Below, one piece after another: positions 25,025 through 34,531 of a stretch of 48,954 bases of DNA. The stretch is taken from positions 628,543 through 677,496 of the forward strand of contig NZ_JACXZA010000004.1 in the NCBI RefSeq assembly GCF_014779765.1, in the 5' to 3' direction. The notes under the pieces are model-generated. The model worked only from the letters and a program-made list of their open reading frames with translations. It had not been told where the DNA came from and did no database searches. Positions within the stretch are counted from its first letter, which is position 1. Every line of letters begins with the position of its first letter. Both the position numbers and the translations under genes were made by a program. This stretch comes from Paenibacillus terricola (GTDB lineage Bacteria > Bacillota > Bacilli > Paenibacillales > Paenibacillaceae).

Positions 25025-27913
25025 GTGGCAAGCGATCGCATAGTAATTAAGGGGGCGAGAGCCCACAATTTGAAAAATATCGACGTGACGATTCCGCGCG
25101 ACAAATTCGTCGTGCTTACGGGCCTTAGCGGCTCGGGCAAATCATCGCTCGCGTTCGATACGATCTACGCGGAAGGACAGCGGCGGTACGTCGAGTCGCT
25201 GTCTGCTTACGCACGGCAGTTTCTCGGACAGATGGAGAAACCGGACGTCGATTCCATCGACGGATTGTCGCCAGCGATCTCGATCGATCAGAAGACGACG
25301 AGCCGCAACCCGCGCTCGACGGTTGGCACGGTAACAGAGATTTACGACTATTTGCGGCTCTTGTTCGCACGGGTCGGCAAGCCTCACTGTCCGGAGCATG
25401 GCATTGAGATTACGTCACAGACGGTTGAGCAGATGGTTGATCGCATTATGGAATATCCAGAACGGACACGTCTGCAGATTCTTGCGCCGATCGTATCGGG
25501 ACGCAAGGGCGAGCACACGAAGCTGCTGCAGGATGTGCAGAAGCAGGGCTTCGTCCGCGTTCGTATTGACGGCGAGATTCGCGAGCTTGGCGGCGAAGAG
25601 ATCGTACTCGAGAAGAACAAGAAGCACTCGATTGAGGTTGTTGTCGACCGAATCGTCGTGAAGTCCGATGTGCATACGCGTCTGGCGGACTCGCTCGAGA
25701 CAGCGCTCAAGTTGGCGGAAGGCAAAGTGATTGTCGATGTGATGGAGAAGGAAGAGCTGATGTTCAGCTCGAATCTGGCTTGCCCGGAATGCGGCTTCAG
25801 CATCGACGAGCTTGCGCCGCGTATGTTCTCGTTCAACAGCCCGTTTGGCGCGTGCCCGGATTGTGATGGTCTCGGCGCGAAGATGATCGTTGATCCGGAC
25901 CTGCTCATTACGGATCCGTCCAAGTCAATCGAGGATGGCGCATTTGAGGCGTGGGCTGGCAGTACGTCGAACTATTATCCGCAGTTTCTTGCGGCGGTGT
26001 GCGCACATTATGGCATTTCGCGTTCCGTTCCCGTCAGTGAGCTGACATCGGAGCAGATGAAGAAGTTGTTATACGGAACGGGCGGCGAGCTCGTGAAGTT
26101 CAAATATGAGAATGATTTCGGCCATCGGAAGGAAGCGCTCGTGGCATTCGAAGGCATCGTTCACAACCTGGAGCGCCGTTATCGCGATACCGCTTCTGAA
26201 GCGATGCGCGAGATCATTGAAGGCTACATGGCCGCGAAGCCATGCAGCAGCTGCAAGGGCAATCGCCTGCGCAAGGAAAGCTTGGCAGTCACGGTTGACC
26301 ATAAGAATATCGCTTATGTAACATCGCTCTCGATTGGCGAAGCGCAGCGCTTCTTCGAAGGCGTACATCTAAGCGAGAAGGATCTGACGATCGCGAACTT
26401 GATTCTGAAAGAAATCAATGGTCGACTCGGTTTCCTCGTGAACGTTGGCCTGCAATACCTGTCGCTTAACCGCGCAGCAGGTACGTTGTCCGGCGGTGAA
26501 GCGCAGCGCATTCGTCTGGCGACGCAGATTGGATCAAGCCTGATGGGCGTCCTGTATATCTTGGACGAGCCGAGTATCGGTCTACACCAACGGGATAACG
26601 ACCGACTCATTCAGACGCTGGAGCATATGCGCGACCTTGGCAATACGCTTATCGTTGTCGAGCATGACGAAGATACGATGATGGCAGCGGACTACATTAT
26701 CGATATTGGTCCAGGTGCAGGTATCCACGGTGGTCAGGTCATGTCGCAAGGCACTCCGGCTGAGGTTATGGCGGATGAGAACTCCCTTACGGGCGCTTAC
26801 TTGAGCGGCCGCAAGTTTATCGAGGTACCGCTGGAGCGTCGTCCGACGACCGACAAGTGGCTGGAAATTCGCGGAGCGAAGGAGAATAACCTGCGCAACC
26901 TGAATGTGAAAGTTCCGCTTGGCGTATTCACAGCTGTAACGGGCGTATCTGGTTCCGGCAAGTCGACGCTTGTTAATGAGATTTTGTATAAGACGCTTGC
27001 ACGCGATTTGAACCGTGCGAAGGTTCGTCCTGGCGAACATAAGGAGATCCGCGGCCTTGAGAATATCGAGAAAGTAATCGATATCGACCAATCGCCGATC
27101 GGACGTACGCCGCGCTCGAATCCGGCGACGTATACCGGCGTATTCGATGATATTCGTGACGTATTCGCCAATACGAACGAAGCGAAGGTGCGCGGCTACA
27201 AGAAGGGCCGATTCAGCTTCAACGTGAAGGGCGGCCGCTGTGAGGCGTGCCGTGGCGATGGCATCATCAAGATTGAGATGCACTTCCTGCCAGACGTCTA
27301 CGTACCATGCGAGATATGTAAGGGCAAACGTTATAACCGCGAGACGCTGGAAGTGAAGTACAAGGGCTTGAACATTGCGGAGGTTCTGGAGCTGACGATT
27401 GAGGACGCAGTCGAGTTCTTCCGTAACATTCCGCGCATTCACCGTAAGATGCAGACGTTGTTCGACGTAGGTCTTGGTTATATGCGCCTCGGCCAAGCAG
27501 CGACGACGCTGTCGGGCGGCGAAGCGCAGCGCGTGAAGTTGGCAGCTGAGCTATATCGCCGCAGTACAGGCAAGACGATTTATATTCTCGACGAGCCGAC
27601 GACAGGTCTGCACGTTGACGATATTGATCGTTTGCTCCAAGTGCTTCATCGTTTGGTCGACAGCGGGGAGTCGGTGCTTGTAATTGAGCACAACCTCGAT
27701 GTCATCAAGACGGCGGACTACTTGATCGACCTTGGTCCAGAGGGCGGCAACGGCGGCGGCACGATCGTCGCGGCTGGCGCACCTGAGGCACTCGTGAAGG
27801 TGGAAGGTTCCTATACCGGCAAGTATCTCAAGCCGGTTCTGGAGCGCGACCGCGAACGGACGGTCAAGCGCCGTGAAGCCGAGCAATCCGTCGCTGCGGG
27901 TGCAGCGGACTAA
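25025..27913 (+). CDS. uvrA: Excinuclease ABC subunit A
   Basis: 962 residues, the usual size. The damage-sensing ATPase has two ABC modules: Walker A GLSGSGKS at 33-40 and GVSGSGKST near 640. The two LSGGEAQR signatures are present. The zinc modules are CPECG...CPDCDG (about 252-282) and CEACRGDG...CEICKG (about 740-765). The DNA-binding insertion lies between. The start is a GTG after a GGGTGG-like site, and the [10 protein letters not shown] motif begins 9 residues later as in all UvrA. The last ~25 residues are charged and variable. Confidence 0.98.
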   Translation: MASDRIVIKGARAHNLKNIDVTIPRDKFVVLTGLSGSGKSSLAFDTIYAEGQRRYVESLSAYARQFLGQMEKPDVDSIDGLSPAISIDQKTTSRNPRSTVGTVTEIYDYLRLLFARVGKPHCPEHGIEITSQTVEQMVDRIMEYPERTRLQILAPIVSGRKGEHTKLLQDVQKQGFVRVRIDGEIRELGGEEIVLEKNKKHSIEVVVDRIVVKSDVHTRLADSLETALKLAEGKVIVDVMEKEELMFSSNLACPECGFSIDELAPRMFSFNSPFGACPDCDGLGAKMIVDPDLLITDPSKSIEDGAFEAWAGSTSNYYPQFLAAVCAHYGISRSVPVSELTSEQMKKLLYGTGGELVKFKYENDFGHRKEALVAFEGIVHNLERRYRDTASEAMREIIEGYMAAKPCSSCKGNRLRKESLAVTVDHKNIAYVTSLSIGEAQRFFEGVHLSEKDLTIANLILKEINGRLGFLVNVGLQYLSLNRAAGTLSGGEAQRIRLATQIGSSLMGVLYILDEPSIGLHQRDNDRLIQTLEHMRDLGNTLIVVEHDEDTMMAADYIIDIGPGAGIHGGQVMSQGTPAEVMADENSLTGAYLSGRKFIEVPLERRPTTDKWLEIRGAKENNLRNLNVKVPLGVFTAVTGVSGSGKSTLVNEILYKTLARDLNRAKVRPGEHKEIRGLENIEKVIDIDQSPIGRTPRSNPATYTGVFDDIRDVFANTNEAKVRGYKKGRFSFNVKGGRCEACRGDGIIKIEMHFLPDVYVPCEICKGKRYNRETLEVKYKGLNIAEVLELTIEDAVEFFRNIPRIHRKMQTLFDVGLGYMRLGQAATTLSGGEAQRVKLAAELYRRSTGKTIYILDEPTTGLHVDDIDRLLQVLHRLVDSGESVLVIEHNLDVIKTADYLIDLGPEGGNGGGTIVAAGAPEALVKVEGSYTGKYLKPVLERDRERTVKRREAEQSVAAGAAD

Positions 27914-27938
27914 GATAGATAAGTAAGGTGTACGAAAG

Positions 27939-27985
27939 AGAGCGATCAGACAGTTGCTACGGCAGCTATCTGATCGCTCTTTTTT
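27939..27985 (+). terminator. Terminator of uvrB-uvrA
   Basis: AGAGCGATCAGA pairs perfectly with TCTGATCGCTCT (12 bp), with further AGTTGC/GCAGCT pairing inside, followed by six T. Confidence 0.92.
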
Positions 27986-28058
27986 ATTGGCTCTGTTATT
28001 CTCAATTGTTGATTTGCTTCGAACTAAAATTAAATGGGGGTCTAGCTATCGTGTCCCG

Positions 28059-28470
28059 TTAGTGCAGGTTGAAAACTGGCAACCCAGAACAATGCAGAAT
28101 CATCTTGTATAAGCAATAAATAGAACTTAAGGCTGATAGTATGGTGAATGCAGTACGTGCGTTTTTCTTGCCTCGTAATATAAACAATAATAACTTATAC
28201 CCTAATATACCAACTAATCCACCTATACCATTCAAAATGACGTCATCAATGTCCGATGCTCCAATGCCTAATAGCCCCTGAATCCTTTTCCTTTATACTA
28301 TGAAAAGGAATGAGATTGATTGACCTATTTACAACCCTATGACTATTTAACAATTCCACTCTTGATAAGAGCAATAACTTAAATAAAAAAAGGATGTAAC
28401 AAATGAAAATCCCATATAACAAGACTGTTTCAATTCTCTCTTGTGTATCCTTCATACTTCTATTATTCAT
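28059..28470 (-). pseudogene. Broken vanZ-like gene (internal deletion and frameshift)
   Basis: On the minus strand, a frame from 28470 encodes an N-terminal helix and the VanZ hallmark SINLIPFHSIKE. The frame then shifts by one base near 28280. The new frame continues with QGLLGIGASDIDDVILN and GIGGLVGILGY, the VanZ C-terminal hallmark, then one more helix and a TAA at 28059. The central part of VanZ, about 60-70 residues with the usual GN-x-FxPFG motif, is missing. So a deletion joined the two ends out of frame. The unbroken family is a small polytopic membrane protein of uncertain role, seen in teicoplanin resistance and many Firmicutes. Base composition is more AT-rich than its surroundings, which suggests recent arrival. 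Confidence 0.75.
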
Positions 28471-28564
28471 TTCTTCCCGCCTATTCGTATCAAAAAATTG
28501 TCACCACGCTTTACTTACTACCCGCTACCCGTTAACTCAATGAAATCAAAGTCTACCTTCACAA

Positions 28565-28678
28565 TCAACAAGTAAAGCTGTAAGAAACATGAACAATCGG
28601 ATCGAGTTGAAGGTCTAGTGCCCAATGAATAAGCTCCGCACGTACCTCCTGTACATAAGCCATGTTCGGATTGTCCAT
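28565..28678 (-). CDS. Short unrecognised open frame (37 aa), possibly a gene remnant
   Basis: It reads MDNPNMAYVQEVRAELIH and so on, amphipathic and with no low-complexity bias, ending SYSFTC. In the same frame, before the ATG, stands AWDIIG after a stop codon, so it could be the tail of a longer lost gene. No ribosome site is convincing and I do not recognise the family. Function unknown. Confidence 0.2.
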   Translation of the reverse strand: MDNPNMAYVQEVRAELIHWALDLQLDPIVHVSYSFTC

Positions 28679-28742
28679 ACCGATGATATCCCACGCTCAT
28701 ATGCTGGAATAGGAGCATTCGGATGAACAGGAGAGGTGGAGG

Positions 28743-29021
28743 ATGGGAAAAACGAAGAGAAGGGTCAAAAGCCAACAACGACGCTGCCGTAATCATGCTC
28801 AAATGATGGGCTATCAGCGGTGGCTTCGAACGGTACGTGGCAATCTGGCGACCTTCTATATGACATATCCGAACAACTCGCAATGGAATGCACGCTCATT
28901 CACAGGTGTGATTGTTTCCGCTGGGAAGGATCATGTTGTCATTCAGGACGAAGCGACAGGAAGGACGGAGCTGTTGTTATATCGCAATCTCGATTACGTT
29001 ACGATCGATTTGATTTTCTAG
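28743..29021 (+). CDS. GerQ-like spore coat protein, short form
   Basis: 92 residues. From about residue 32 it follows the GerQ (YwdL) pattern: FYMTYPNNSQWN, RSFTGVIVSAGKDHVVIQD, a Gly-x-x-x-x-LLL stretch and LDYVTIDL. GerQ is an inner-coat protein needed for cortex-lytic enzyme CwlJ to localise, and is cross-linked by transglutaminase through Lys and Gln residues. Here the N-terminus is short and basic with a few Lys and Gln, whereas Bacillus GerQ is about twice as long with a Gln-rich head. AGGAGAGG precedes the ATG by 7 nt, so it looks expressed. It is not next to cwlJ. It could be a paralogue rather than the true GerQ. Confidence 0.65.
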   Translation: MGKTKRRVKSQQRRCRNHAQMMGYQRWLRTVRGNLATFYMTYPNNSQWNARSFTGVIVSAGKDHVVIQDEATGRTELLLYRNLDYVTIDLIF

Positions 29022-29244
29022 GGTTGAGCAGGGGCCATTCGTCCATAGAAAGGTCCCGGCATACATATTTAGGTCAACAAACGACAATCATCTTAATAAG
29101 ACCATAATTTTGGTTAATTAAAATCGAGTTGAGGTAAAATATTGACAAAGTTGTTACGGATTACGGTCGGGACTTGCATCGATAGTCGACAGCGGCTAAC
29201 ATAGGAATATGATAGGTGACGTGTGACGAAAAGGAGGTCATCCC

Positions 29245-29469
29245 ATGTATCTTGCAGAAGAGGCGGCAAAAGCTGCGACGTCGACGAGCAACATTAATAC
29301 GTTCGACTGGTTCATGCTTGCTTTCACGATTCTGATTGCAATCGGGTTCGTAAGGTTGTTGATGGCTAGACCAAAGAAAAACGTATTCGCAATCGGATTC
29401 GCATTCGTTTCGCTGGCTGTTTTTCTGTTTTCTGACTACGTCATGATTACGGAGAGCTGGATGAAATAA
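29245..29469 (+). CDS. Small two-helix membrane protein (DUF2759-like)
   Basis: 74 residues with two hydrophobic helices at about 24-41 and 48-67. These are joined by a basic turn containing RPKKNVFAIGF, which resembles the small DUF2759 proteins of Bacillus (KKN-F-GF-F-x-AVF pattern). A textbook AAAGGAGGT lies 8 nt before the ATG, so it is very probably translated. Its function is unknown. The assignment to DUF2759 is from memory of the pattern. Confidence 0.6.
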   Translation: MYLAEEAAKAATSTSNINTFDWFMLAFTILIAIGFVRLLMARPKKNVFAIGFAFVSLAVFLFSDYVMITESWMK

Positions 29470-29502
29470 GACCAGCCCGGTCTACATAAGCAGCAACATG
29501 AA

Positions 29503-29542
29503 GACCTCGAATTTCACTGCAAAGTGAATTTGAGGTCTTTTT
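29503..29542 (+). terminator. Terminator after the small membrane protein gene
   Basis: GACCTC-GAATTTCACT pairs with AGTGAATT-T-GAGGTC, with one mismatch and one bulge, and is followed by five T. Confidence 0.85.
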
Positions 29543-29794
29543 GTTATTTCTAAAACACATTATTACGCACATCCAAAAGTTGGCCATAGAAAAGTACACG
29601 ATTTTCTGAACGAATGTATTCAACTTCACTCCGTCAATCCACGTTCCTCATATCGCTTTCCAAGCACACCAGTGTCTCAGTCCTGCTTATCTACTTCTCG
29701 GCTTTGTGGACTCCAATCGCAGTAGCATCAATGGGCGGTGACAGGTGAACATGTGAGAAATAAGTGTGCGGTCGACTGATCGTACTTAGGTACA

Positions 29795-29975
29795 GCGAAC
29801 AAGAAGCTTTGCCGCGGATGCGGCAAGAGCGTGCACACGTTCCAGCGTAAACAAAGCTGCGTCCTTGTGAGGAGTCCAGAGGTCACACGACCTTTGGGGC
29901 CCTCCCTTGCAGGGAGGGTTTGGGTGGGTAGAAATCTTGGATTTAGATGTTTAGTAATCTTGAATTTAAATGGCT
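29795..29975. repeat. Modular dispersed repeat, copy C
   Basis: The parts follow the order seen at 16345-16560. GCGAACAAGAAGC is followed by a perfect TTGCCGC/GCGGCAA hairpin at 29809-29826, a variable middle with GGTC/GACC, a CCCTCCC/GGGAGGG hairpin (29900-29918), then TTTGGGTGGGTAGAA, CTTGGATTTAGATGTTTAG and an AT-rich tail. The hairpin and tail are almost the same as in copy B. The left part is more diverged. Confidence 0.6.
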
Positions 29976-30018
29976 AAAAATAAAAAAGGGTTATAGGGGA
30001 TAGCCCCTATAACCCTTT
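29976..30018 (-). terminator. Strong terminator of the isomerase gene
   Basis: AAAGGGTTATAGGGG and CCCCTATAACCCTTT form a perfect 15-bp stem around a 4-nt loop. On the minus strand it is followed by TTTATTTTT, so it ends transcripts coming from the isomerase gene. It sits at the tail of the modular repeat. Confidence 0.88.
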
Positions 30019-30051
30019 CTAACAGGAAGTATGAAGATAATTAAACGGGTC

Positions 30052-30072
30052 TATAGGGGCCGGGCCCCTATA
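30052..30072. terminator. Near-perfect palindrome overlapping the isomerase stop codon
   Basis: TATAGGGGCC and GGCCCCTATA around one G. It shares the TATAGGGG word with the terminator 35 nt away, which suggests duplication of one motif. It covers the TAG stop of the minus-strand gene. Confidence 0.5.
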
Positions 30073-31036
30073 CCCACCACATTTCGCCCAGCGGCTCGCG
30101 AATCAGCACTTGCTGCAGATTCTGAACGGCTTTGGTGAAACCTTCGTCAATCGACATCAGACCATCTTCATGTTCGATGCTGACGACGTAGTCATAACCA
30201 ACAAGGCGGAGCTCGCTAATGATGTCTGCCCACGTTTTCAGGTCATGACCGAAGCCAACCGTGCGGAACTGCCATGCGCGGTCCAGCATTTGCGTATATG
30301 GCTGCATGTCCGTAATGCCGTGCGCATTAACGTTGATCGGATCGATCGACGTATCCTTCGCATGGAAGTGATGGATTGCGCCTGCACGTCCGAGAATACG
30401 GACAGCTTGTACAGGGTCAATGCCTTGCCACCACATGTGGCTCGGATCCAAGTTAGCGCCGATCGCTTTGCCGGCTGCTTCACGCAGACGCAGCATTGTC
30501 GAAGGGCTGTGGACGGAGAAGCCGCCATGCAGCTCCAGACCGATTTTGACATTCGCAGCTTCTGCAATGCCGCCGATCTCGCTCCAGTAAGGAATCACTT
30601 TCTCTTCCCACTGCCATTTCAGAATATCTTGATAGTCGTTCGGCCAAGGCGCAACCGGCCAGTTCGGGTATTTGGCACCCTCATGGTCACCCGGGCAGCC
30701 GGAGAACGTATTCACGACTGGTACTTCCAGTCGGTTAGCTAGCTCAATTGTTTTGCGGATGACCGCATCATCCGGCTCAGCGAGCGCCTTCTGAGGATGA
30801 AGAGGGTTTGCATGACAGCTGAGCGCGCTGATCATCAGTCCGCGAGATTCGATAGCTTGTTTGAATTCACGAAGTTTACCTGCATCGGCGAGCAGTGTAT
30901 CTGGGTCGCAATGCGCGTTGCCAGGATAGCCGCCTGTTCCGAGCTCTACTGCATCAAGACCTTTAGAAGCGATATAATCTAGCGCCTCCTCCAGCGGTTT
31001 GCCTCCGAACAATACAGTGAATACACCAAGTTTCAT
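30068..31036 (-). CDS. Sugar phosphate isomerase/epimerase (xylose isomerase-like TIM barrel)
   Basis: 322 residues with the AP_endonuc_2 barrel. LEHA-type metal residues appear as ELHGG near residue 164, the DPSHMWWQGID motif near 193, HFHAKD near 219 and SIEHED near 285; these supply the Glu, Asp and His ligands of the divalent metal. Length and motifs fit the family that includes IolE, IolI and tagatose epimerases. No inositol genes are near, so the substrate is unknown; it could act on any ketose or keto-inositol. GGGAGG lies about 10 nt before the ATG. An extended -10 TGATATAAT lies about 70 nt upstream on this strand. Confidence 0.85.
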   Translation of the reverse strand: MKLGVFTVLFGGKPLEEALDYIASKGLDAVELGTGGYPGNAHCDPDTLLADAGKLREFKQAIESRGLMISALSCHANPLHPQKALAEPDDAVIRKTIELANRLEVPVVNTFSGCPGDHEGAKYPNWPVAPWPNDYQDILKWQWEEKVIPYWSEIGGIAEAANVKIGLELHGGFSVHSPSTMLRLREAAGKAIGANLDPSHMWWQGIDPVQAVRILGRAGAIHHFHAKDTSIDPINVNAHGITDMQPYTQMLDRAWQFRTVGFGHDLKTWADIISELRLVGYDYVVSIEHEDGLMSIDEGFTKAVQNLQQVLIREPLGEMWWV

Positions 31037-31363
31037 GTGTGCATAGCCTCCCGAATATTAGATTTATGTAGATCCAACATGTCATAAGCTGAACTGCTAA
31101 TTCCTATTATATCATGCCCAAATGGATGGAATAACCCTATGAAATGCTGCATTTATGTCCGTTTTAGCCATCATGATAACGGTTTTTTGCTTATGTTTGG
31201 TTGAACGCTAATTTTACATTTTATGAAAGATAGAAGCTGCACTTAAGACCCTCTTAGAGCCACTTTTTCTTTAGAATATATTTAATTGTATAGAAATCCA
31301 AAATATAGTAGTGTTAGTAGGAAAAAATAGATAGTTACAAGTCGTTTGAGAGGGGCAAATCGA
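31037..31363. other. Divergent intergenic region between isomerase and HtrA-like genes
   Basis: 327 nt, AT-rich, no gene. On the minus strand TATAAT (plus coordinates 31106-31111) with an upstream TG forms an extended -10 for the isomerase gene, though its -35 is poor. On the plus side several AT-rich hexamers at 31270-31320 could serve the protease gene, but none has a clear -35 partner. Confidence 0.5.
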
Positions 31364-32485
31364 ATGAAGAAGGCGGTACTGCGAATTGCATTTGCAAGCT
31401 TCGCAGTGTTGCTCTGCTTAGTCGGCAGCGCGTGGGCAGCAGGCAGCGGTTCCTCCAGCAATGCAATCTCGCTGGATGCGAAAGTAATTAATGGCGAGGT
31501 ATACGTCAAAGCAAGTGCGATGACGAATGCACTCGGCGGCACGGGGACATATGACGCTAAGAGCGGCAAATATGCCTACACGCCAGCCAACCAAGTTCCG
31601 GATGTGGTGAAGAAAGTCTCACCATCCGTCGTAGGGATTATCGGCAAGGTCAAGGGGTATGACAATCGCTACGCTCTTGCTCACGGTACAGGTTTTGTCT
31701 GGAAAGCAGACGGACAGATTGTGACGAATGCGCATGTGGTGAAGGAATTGACAAGTATCGTCGTCGTAACGGCTGACGGTAAGCAGTTCAACGGCAAGAC
31801 GTTGTATATTGACGAAACAAGTGATATTGCGGTGGTCAAAATTAATGCGACAGGGCTCCAGCCTGTTACGTTTGCGCCAATGCCGCTCAGCGTTCAAGCG
31901 GGAGAACAGGTTGTGGCGATCGGTACGCCAGTATCTTTTTCGCTCCGCAATACGGCGACAAGCGGCATTCTTAGCGGCATGAATCGCTCGGTATCATCCT
32001 ATTACAGGCTTCTCCAGACAGATGCTGCGATTAACCCAGGCAACAGCGGGGGGCCGCTCGTCAATATGAAAGGCCAAGTAATCGGCATCAACTCGATGAA
32101 ATTCGTCAGTGATGATGTAGATAATCTCGGTTTCTCCATTCCAGCGGACACCGTGCAATATGTACTGAGCCATTTTGTTAAATACGGCAAAGTGAACCGT
32201 GCATCGCTCGGCGTCGAGTTGGAGGAGAGTTGGTCTGCAATCGTCGGGCTCCCAACGGACGAACCGCTTACGATTACGAAAGTTACGAACGATACCGCTA
32301 AGAGCGCTGGCTTACAGATTGGAGACCAACTGTATGCGGTAGCCGGCAAACAAGTATCATCGATAGTTGAAGTGAATGAATTGTTGAAATCCTATTTGCC
32401 TGATCAGTCCATTGAAGTAACGCTTCTGTCCGATGGAGATATCGTGACGAAGAAATTTAAGCTCAGCAAATCGAGCCAGAACTAA
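31364..32485 (+). CDS. HtrA-like exported serine protease with N-terminal stalk segment and PDZ domain
   Basis: 373 residues. A signal peptide (1-25) is followed by a 45-residue segment resembling half of a copper amine oxidase N-terminal (stalk) domain. The trypsin-like protease core has H124 (TNAHVV), D154 (DIAVVKI) and S228 (NPGNSGGPL) intact, and a PDZ domain follows at about 280-365. It would act outside the membrane as a quality-control or processing protease. Bacillus HtrA proteins are usually membrane-anchored and start with a cytosolic tail; here the helix looks cleavable (AWA). ATG 31364 follows GAGAGGGG by 8 nt. It is 27 nt from the next gene, an exported stalk-domain protein, so the two are probably co-expressed. 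Confidence 0.88.
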   Translation: MKKAVLRIAFASFAVLLCLVGSAWAAGSGSSSNAISLDAKVINGEVYVKASAMTNALGGTGTYDAKSGKYAYTPANQVPDVVKKVSPSVVGIIGKVKGYDNRYALAHGTGFVWKADGQIVTNAHVVKELTSIVVVTADGKQFNGKTLYIDETSDIAVVKINATGLQPVTFAPMPLSVQAGEQVVAIGTPVSFSLRNTATSGILSGMNRSVSSYYRLLQTDAAINPGNSGGPLVNMKGQVIGINSMKFVSDDVDNLGFSIPADTVQYVLSHFVKYGKVNRASLGVELEESWSAIVGLPTDEPLTITKVTNDTAKSAGLQIGDQLYAVAGKQVSSIVEVNELLKSYLPDQSIEVTLLSDGDIVTKKFKLSKSSQN

Positions 32486-32512
32486 TTCTAAATCATAGAG
32501 GAGATTCATTTC

Positions 32513-34405
32513 ATGACTAAACGTCTGCTGGTCATTATGACTGCGCTTTGCTTGTTATTATCATGTTTCCCATTGGCAGCTAGTGCTGCCGCTGGTGATT
32601 CAGTCGAAATAAAGCTGACGATCGGAAGCCCGACAGTGACGATCAATGGCACTGCATCGAAGATTCAACCGCCAGTGAAAGAAAATGGGACGACGCTCGT
32701 TCCGCTTAGTATTATTACGAAGGCATTTGGCGCAAAACTGAAACTTGAAAAGAACAAAATCATTACGCTTACCTATAACAGTACGATTGTTGTTCTGACG
32801 ATCGGCAGTAACGATGTAAAAGTTAATGGTACAGTAACGAAGCTTTCAACTGCACCGAAGATCGTGAACAGCGTAACGCTGGTGCCTGTGCGAGTCATTG
32901 CTCAAGCATTTGGTGCGACAGTTGTCCCAAGCGGCAACCTCATTACGATTACAGGCAAAGTTGCCGGCGAAGCAGCAGCGACGAATTCGGGCGGCTTATC
33001 CGGCATCGATACGGATGCAGGCAAGACGAAGGTAGGCGATAGCTACTATGGCTGGAGCATGAATTACCCAACGGATCTTTCGCTGTCTTACCAGAGCGAT
33101 AATGGAAATTGGTCAGTATGGTCGGATGGCTCCGGCGATCCTAGCGTTATCGTTTCAGTATCTGATGTAGAAGAGACGCTGACCAAGCAAGAGCTTAGGG
33201 ATCACATCCAAACCTATTTTGACGATAACGAACTCGTTATGGAGAAAAAAACGATTTCGGTTGGCGGCGTATCCTACGAGAAAATGGTTACAAAGAGCCG
33301 TGATGGTTGGTTCTTTGAATATCGCGGCACGCAGAAGGATAGTCGGATCTACACGGTAATGTCCGGCGCTAAGGCAGCTACAAGAGATGCGCTTAACAAA
33401 TATCAGGATCTGCTCGACAGCTTCGCGTTGTCATTCAATAAGTCGGACCGTACCCTGAAAGACGTAACAAAAGTTGTGGACGGACTCATCACCATTCATG
33501 ACGAAGATTACGGCCTCGAAGTGAAGCTTCCTGTTCAATGGCTCCGTGATACGGAATCGCCTACACCGTTGTTCTTCAATGCAGATGAAGGCTTAATCGA
33601 TTTTGCGATCAAGTCGGTTCAAAACAATGAAACGGCAGGGCAATGGCGCGCAGCGGAGCGTGCAAAGCTGGAGAAAGAATTCGCGAGCGATTACATCCGT
33701 AATTTCGAAGAATCGACGATTACGTTGAAGAACGGTCAAGCGCAAGTTCTTAAGTACGAATTCTCATGGAACAAAACAAAATGGATTACGGAATATGATG
33801 TCTTCCTTATTGCAGGCGACCATAAGTACCATATAAGCTTCTATTCCTTGAAAGAGGATGGCTCTAAAGGCAAGGGTCTGTTCGATACCATTGTTAATTC
33901 GTTGGTGATCGATACGAAATACGTGGACGGCAACTTCAGCGAGATGGATGACGAAGATCTTGCAGGGCAAGTCATCAAAAAATCGAGCAAGAAGTATGGA
34001 TACTCGATTGAACTGCCTGCTACATGGACGGCTGAGGATAAGGATTTTGAACAAGATTCGGTTTTCTATTATACCGACTATGGTTACTTCCAGTTAACCG
34101 TTGCTGATAATGTTACGGCCTCCAGCTATGTTAATTGGTACAAGGATTATGTTAGTGCCGACAAGGATATGAAGGCCTTGGATGCCAAAGTCACACAGTC
34201 GACGACGACGATGATCAATGGCAACTTGATTACACGTGTTGACACTGTTCTAAACGAAGCAGCAAAACCGTACTCGGATTCCATGTATCTGTTTGAGAAG
34301 AATAACCGGCTGTACATTGTCCAGTTCACAGCACCTCAAGCCTATGATACGGTTGCTTATCAAGCGCTGAATACACAGGTACTGCAATCGTTGACGTTCA
34401 ATTAA
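32513..34405 (+). CDS. Exported stalk-domain protein with three related C-terminal modules
   Basis: 630 residues. A signal peptide (1-25) is followed by a complete copper amine oxidase N-terminal (stalk) domain at about 28-148, with the TINGTASKIQPP and TLVPLSII, then TLVPVRVIAQAFG pattern. Three modules follow, each opening with YGW or YGL/YGY, a short strand and a proline (about 184-310, 330-455, 487-630). Each begins like GYSIELPATW and ends like a two-layer sandwich of the PsbP/Mog1 kind. Stalk domains are very common in Paenibacillus surface proteins. No enzymatic motif is visible. GAGGAG precedes the ATG by 10 nt. Its partnership with the protease upstream is likely, role unknown. Confidence 0.75.
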   Translation: MTKRLLVIMTALCLLLSCFPLAASAAAGDSVEIKLTIGSPTVTINGTASKIQPPVKENGTTLVPLSIITKAFGAKLKLEKNKIITLTYNSTIVVLTIGSNDVKVNGTVTKLSTAPKIVNSVTLVPVRVIAQAFGATVVPSGNLITITGKVAGEAAATNSGGLSGIDTDAGKTKVGDSYYGWSMNYPTDLSLSYQSDNGNWSVWSDGSGDPSVIVSVSDVEETLTKQELRDHIQTYFDDNELVMEKKTISVGGVSYEKMVTKSRDGWFFEYRGTQKDSRIYTVMSGAKAATRDALNKYQDLLDSFALSFNKSDRTLKDVTKVVDGLITIHDEDYGLEVKLPVQWLRDTESPTPLFFNADEGLIDFAIKSVQNNETAGQWRAAERAKLEKEFASDYIRNFEESTITLKNGQAQVLKYEFSWNKTKWITEYDVFLIAGDHKYHISFYSLKEDGSKGKGLFDTIVNSLVIDTKYVDGNFSEMDDEDLAGQVIKKSSKKYGYSIELPATWTAEDKDFEQDSVFYYTDYGYFQLTVADNVTASSYVNWYKDYVSADKDMKALDAKVTQSTTTMINGNLITRVDTVLNEAAKPYSDSMYLFEKNNRLYIVQFTAPQAYDTVAYQALNTQVLQSLTFN

Positions 34406-34416
34406 TCGGTTTCCAC

Positions 34417-34457
34417 AGCGCCGCCCAGACAATGATCTGGTGCGGCGCTTATTTTTT
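34417..34457 (+). terminator. Terminator after the stalk-domain gene
   Basis: AGCGCCGC-C-CAGA pairs with TCTG-GT-GCGGCGCT, followed by TATTTTTT. Confidence 0.9.
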
Positions 34458-34531
34458 GCCGGTGGAATCCATATGTCTGCTCTGGTACACTTAGAGGATA
34501 GAATGTAACACAAAGGATGGCGGATCTTGTA

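Noticed and set aside
28820-29107. Alternative frame overlapping the gerQ-like gene
   Set aside because: No ribosome site and no family pattern, while the other frame follows the GerQ core.
29640-29790. Possible tRNA or other stable RNA between the small membrane gene and repeat copy C
   Set aside because: No cloverleaf, TTCGA loop context or terminator; nothing supported.
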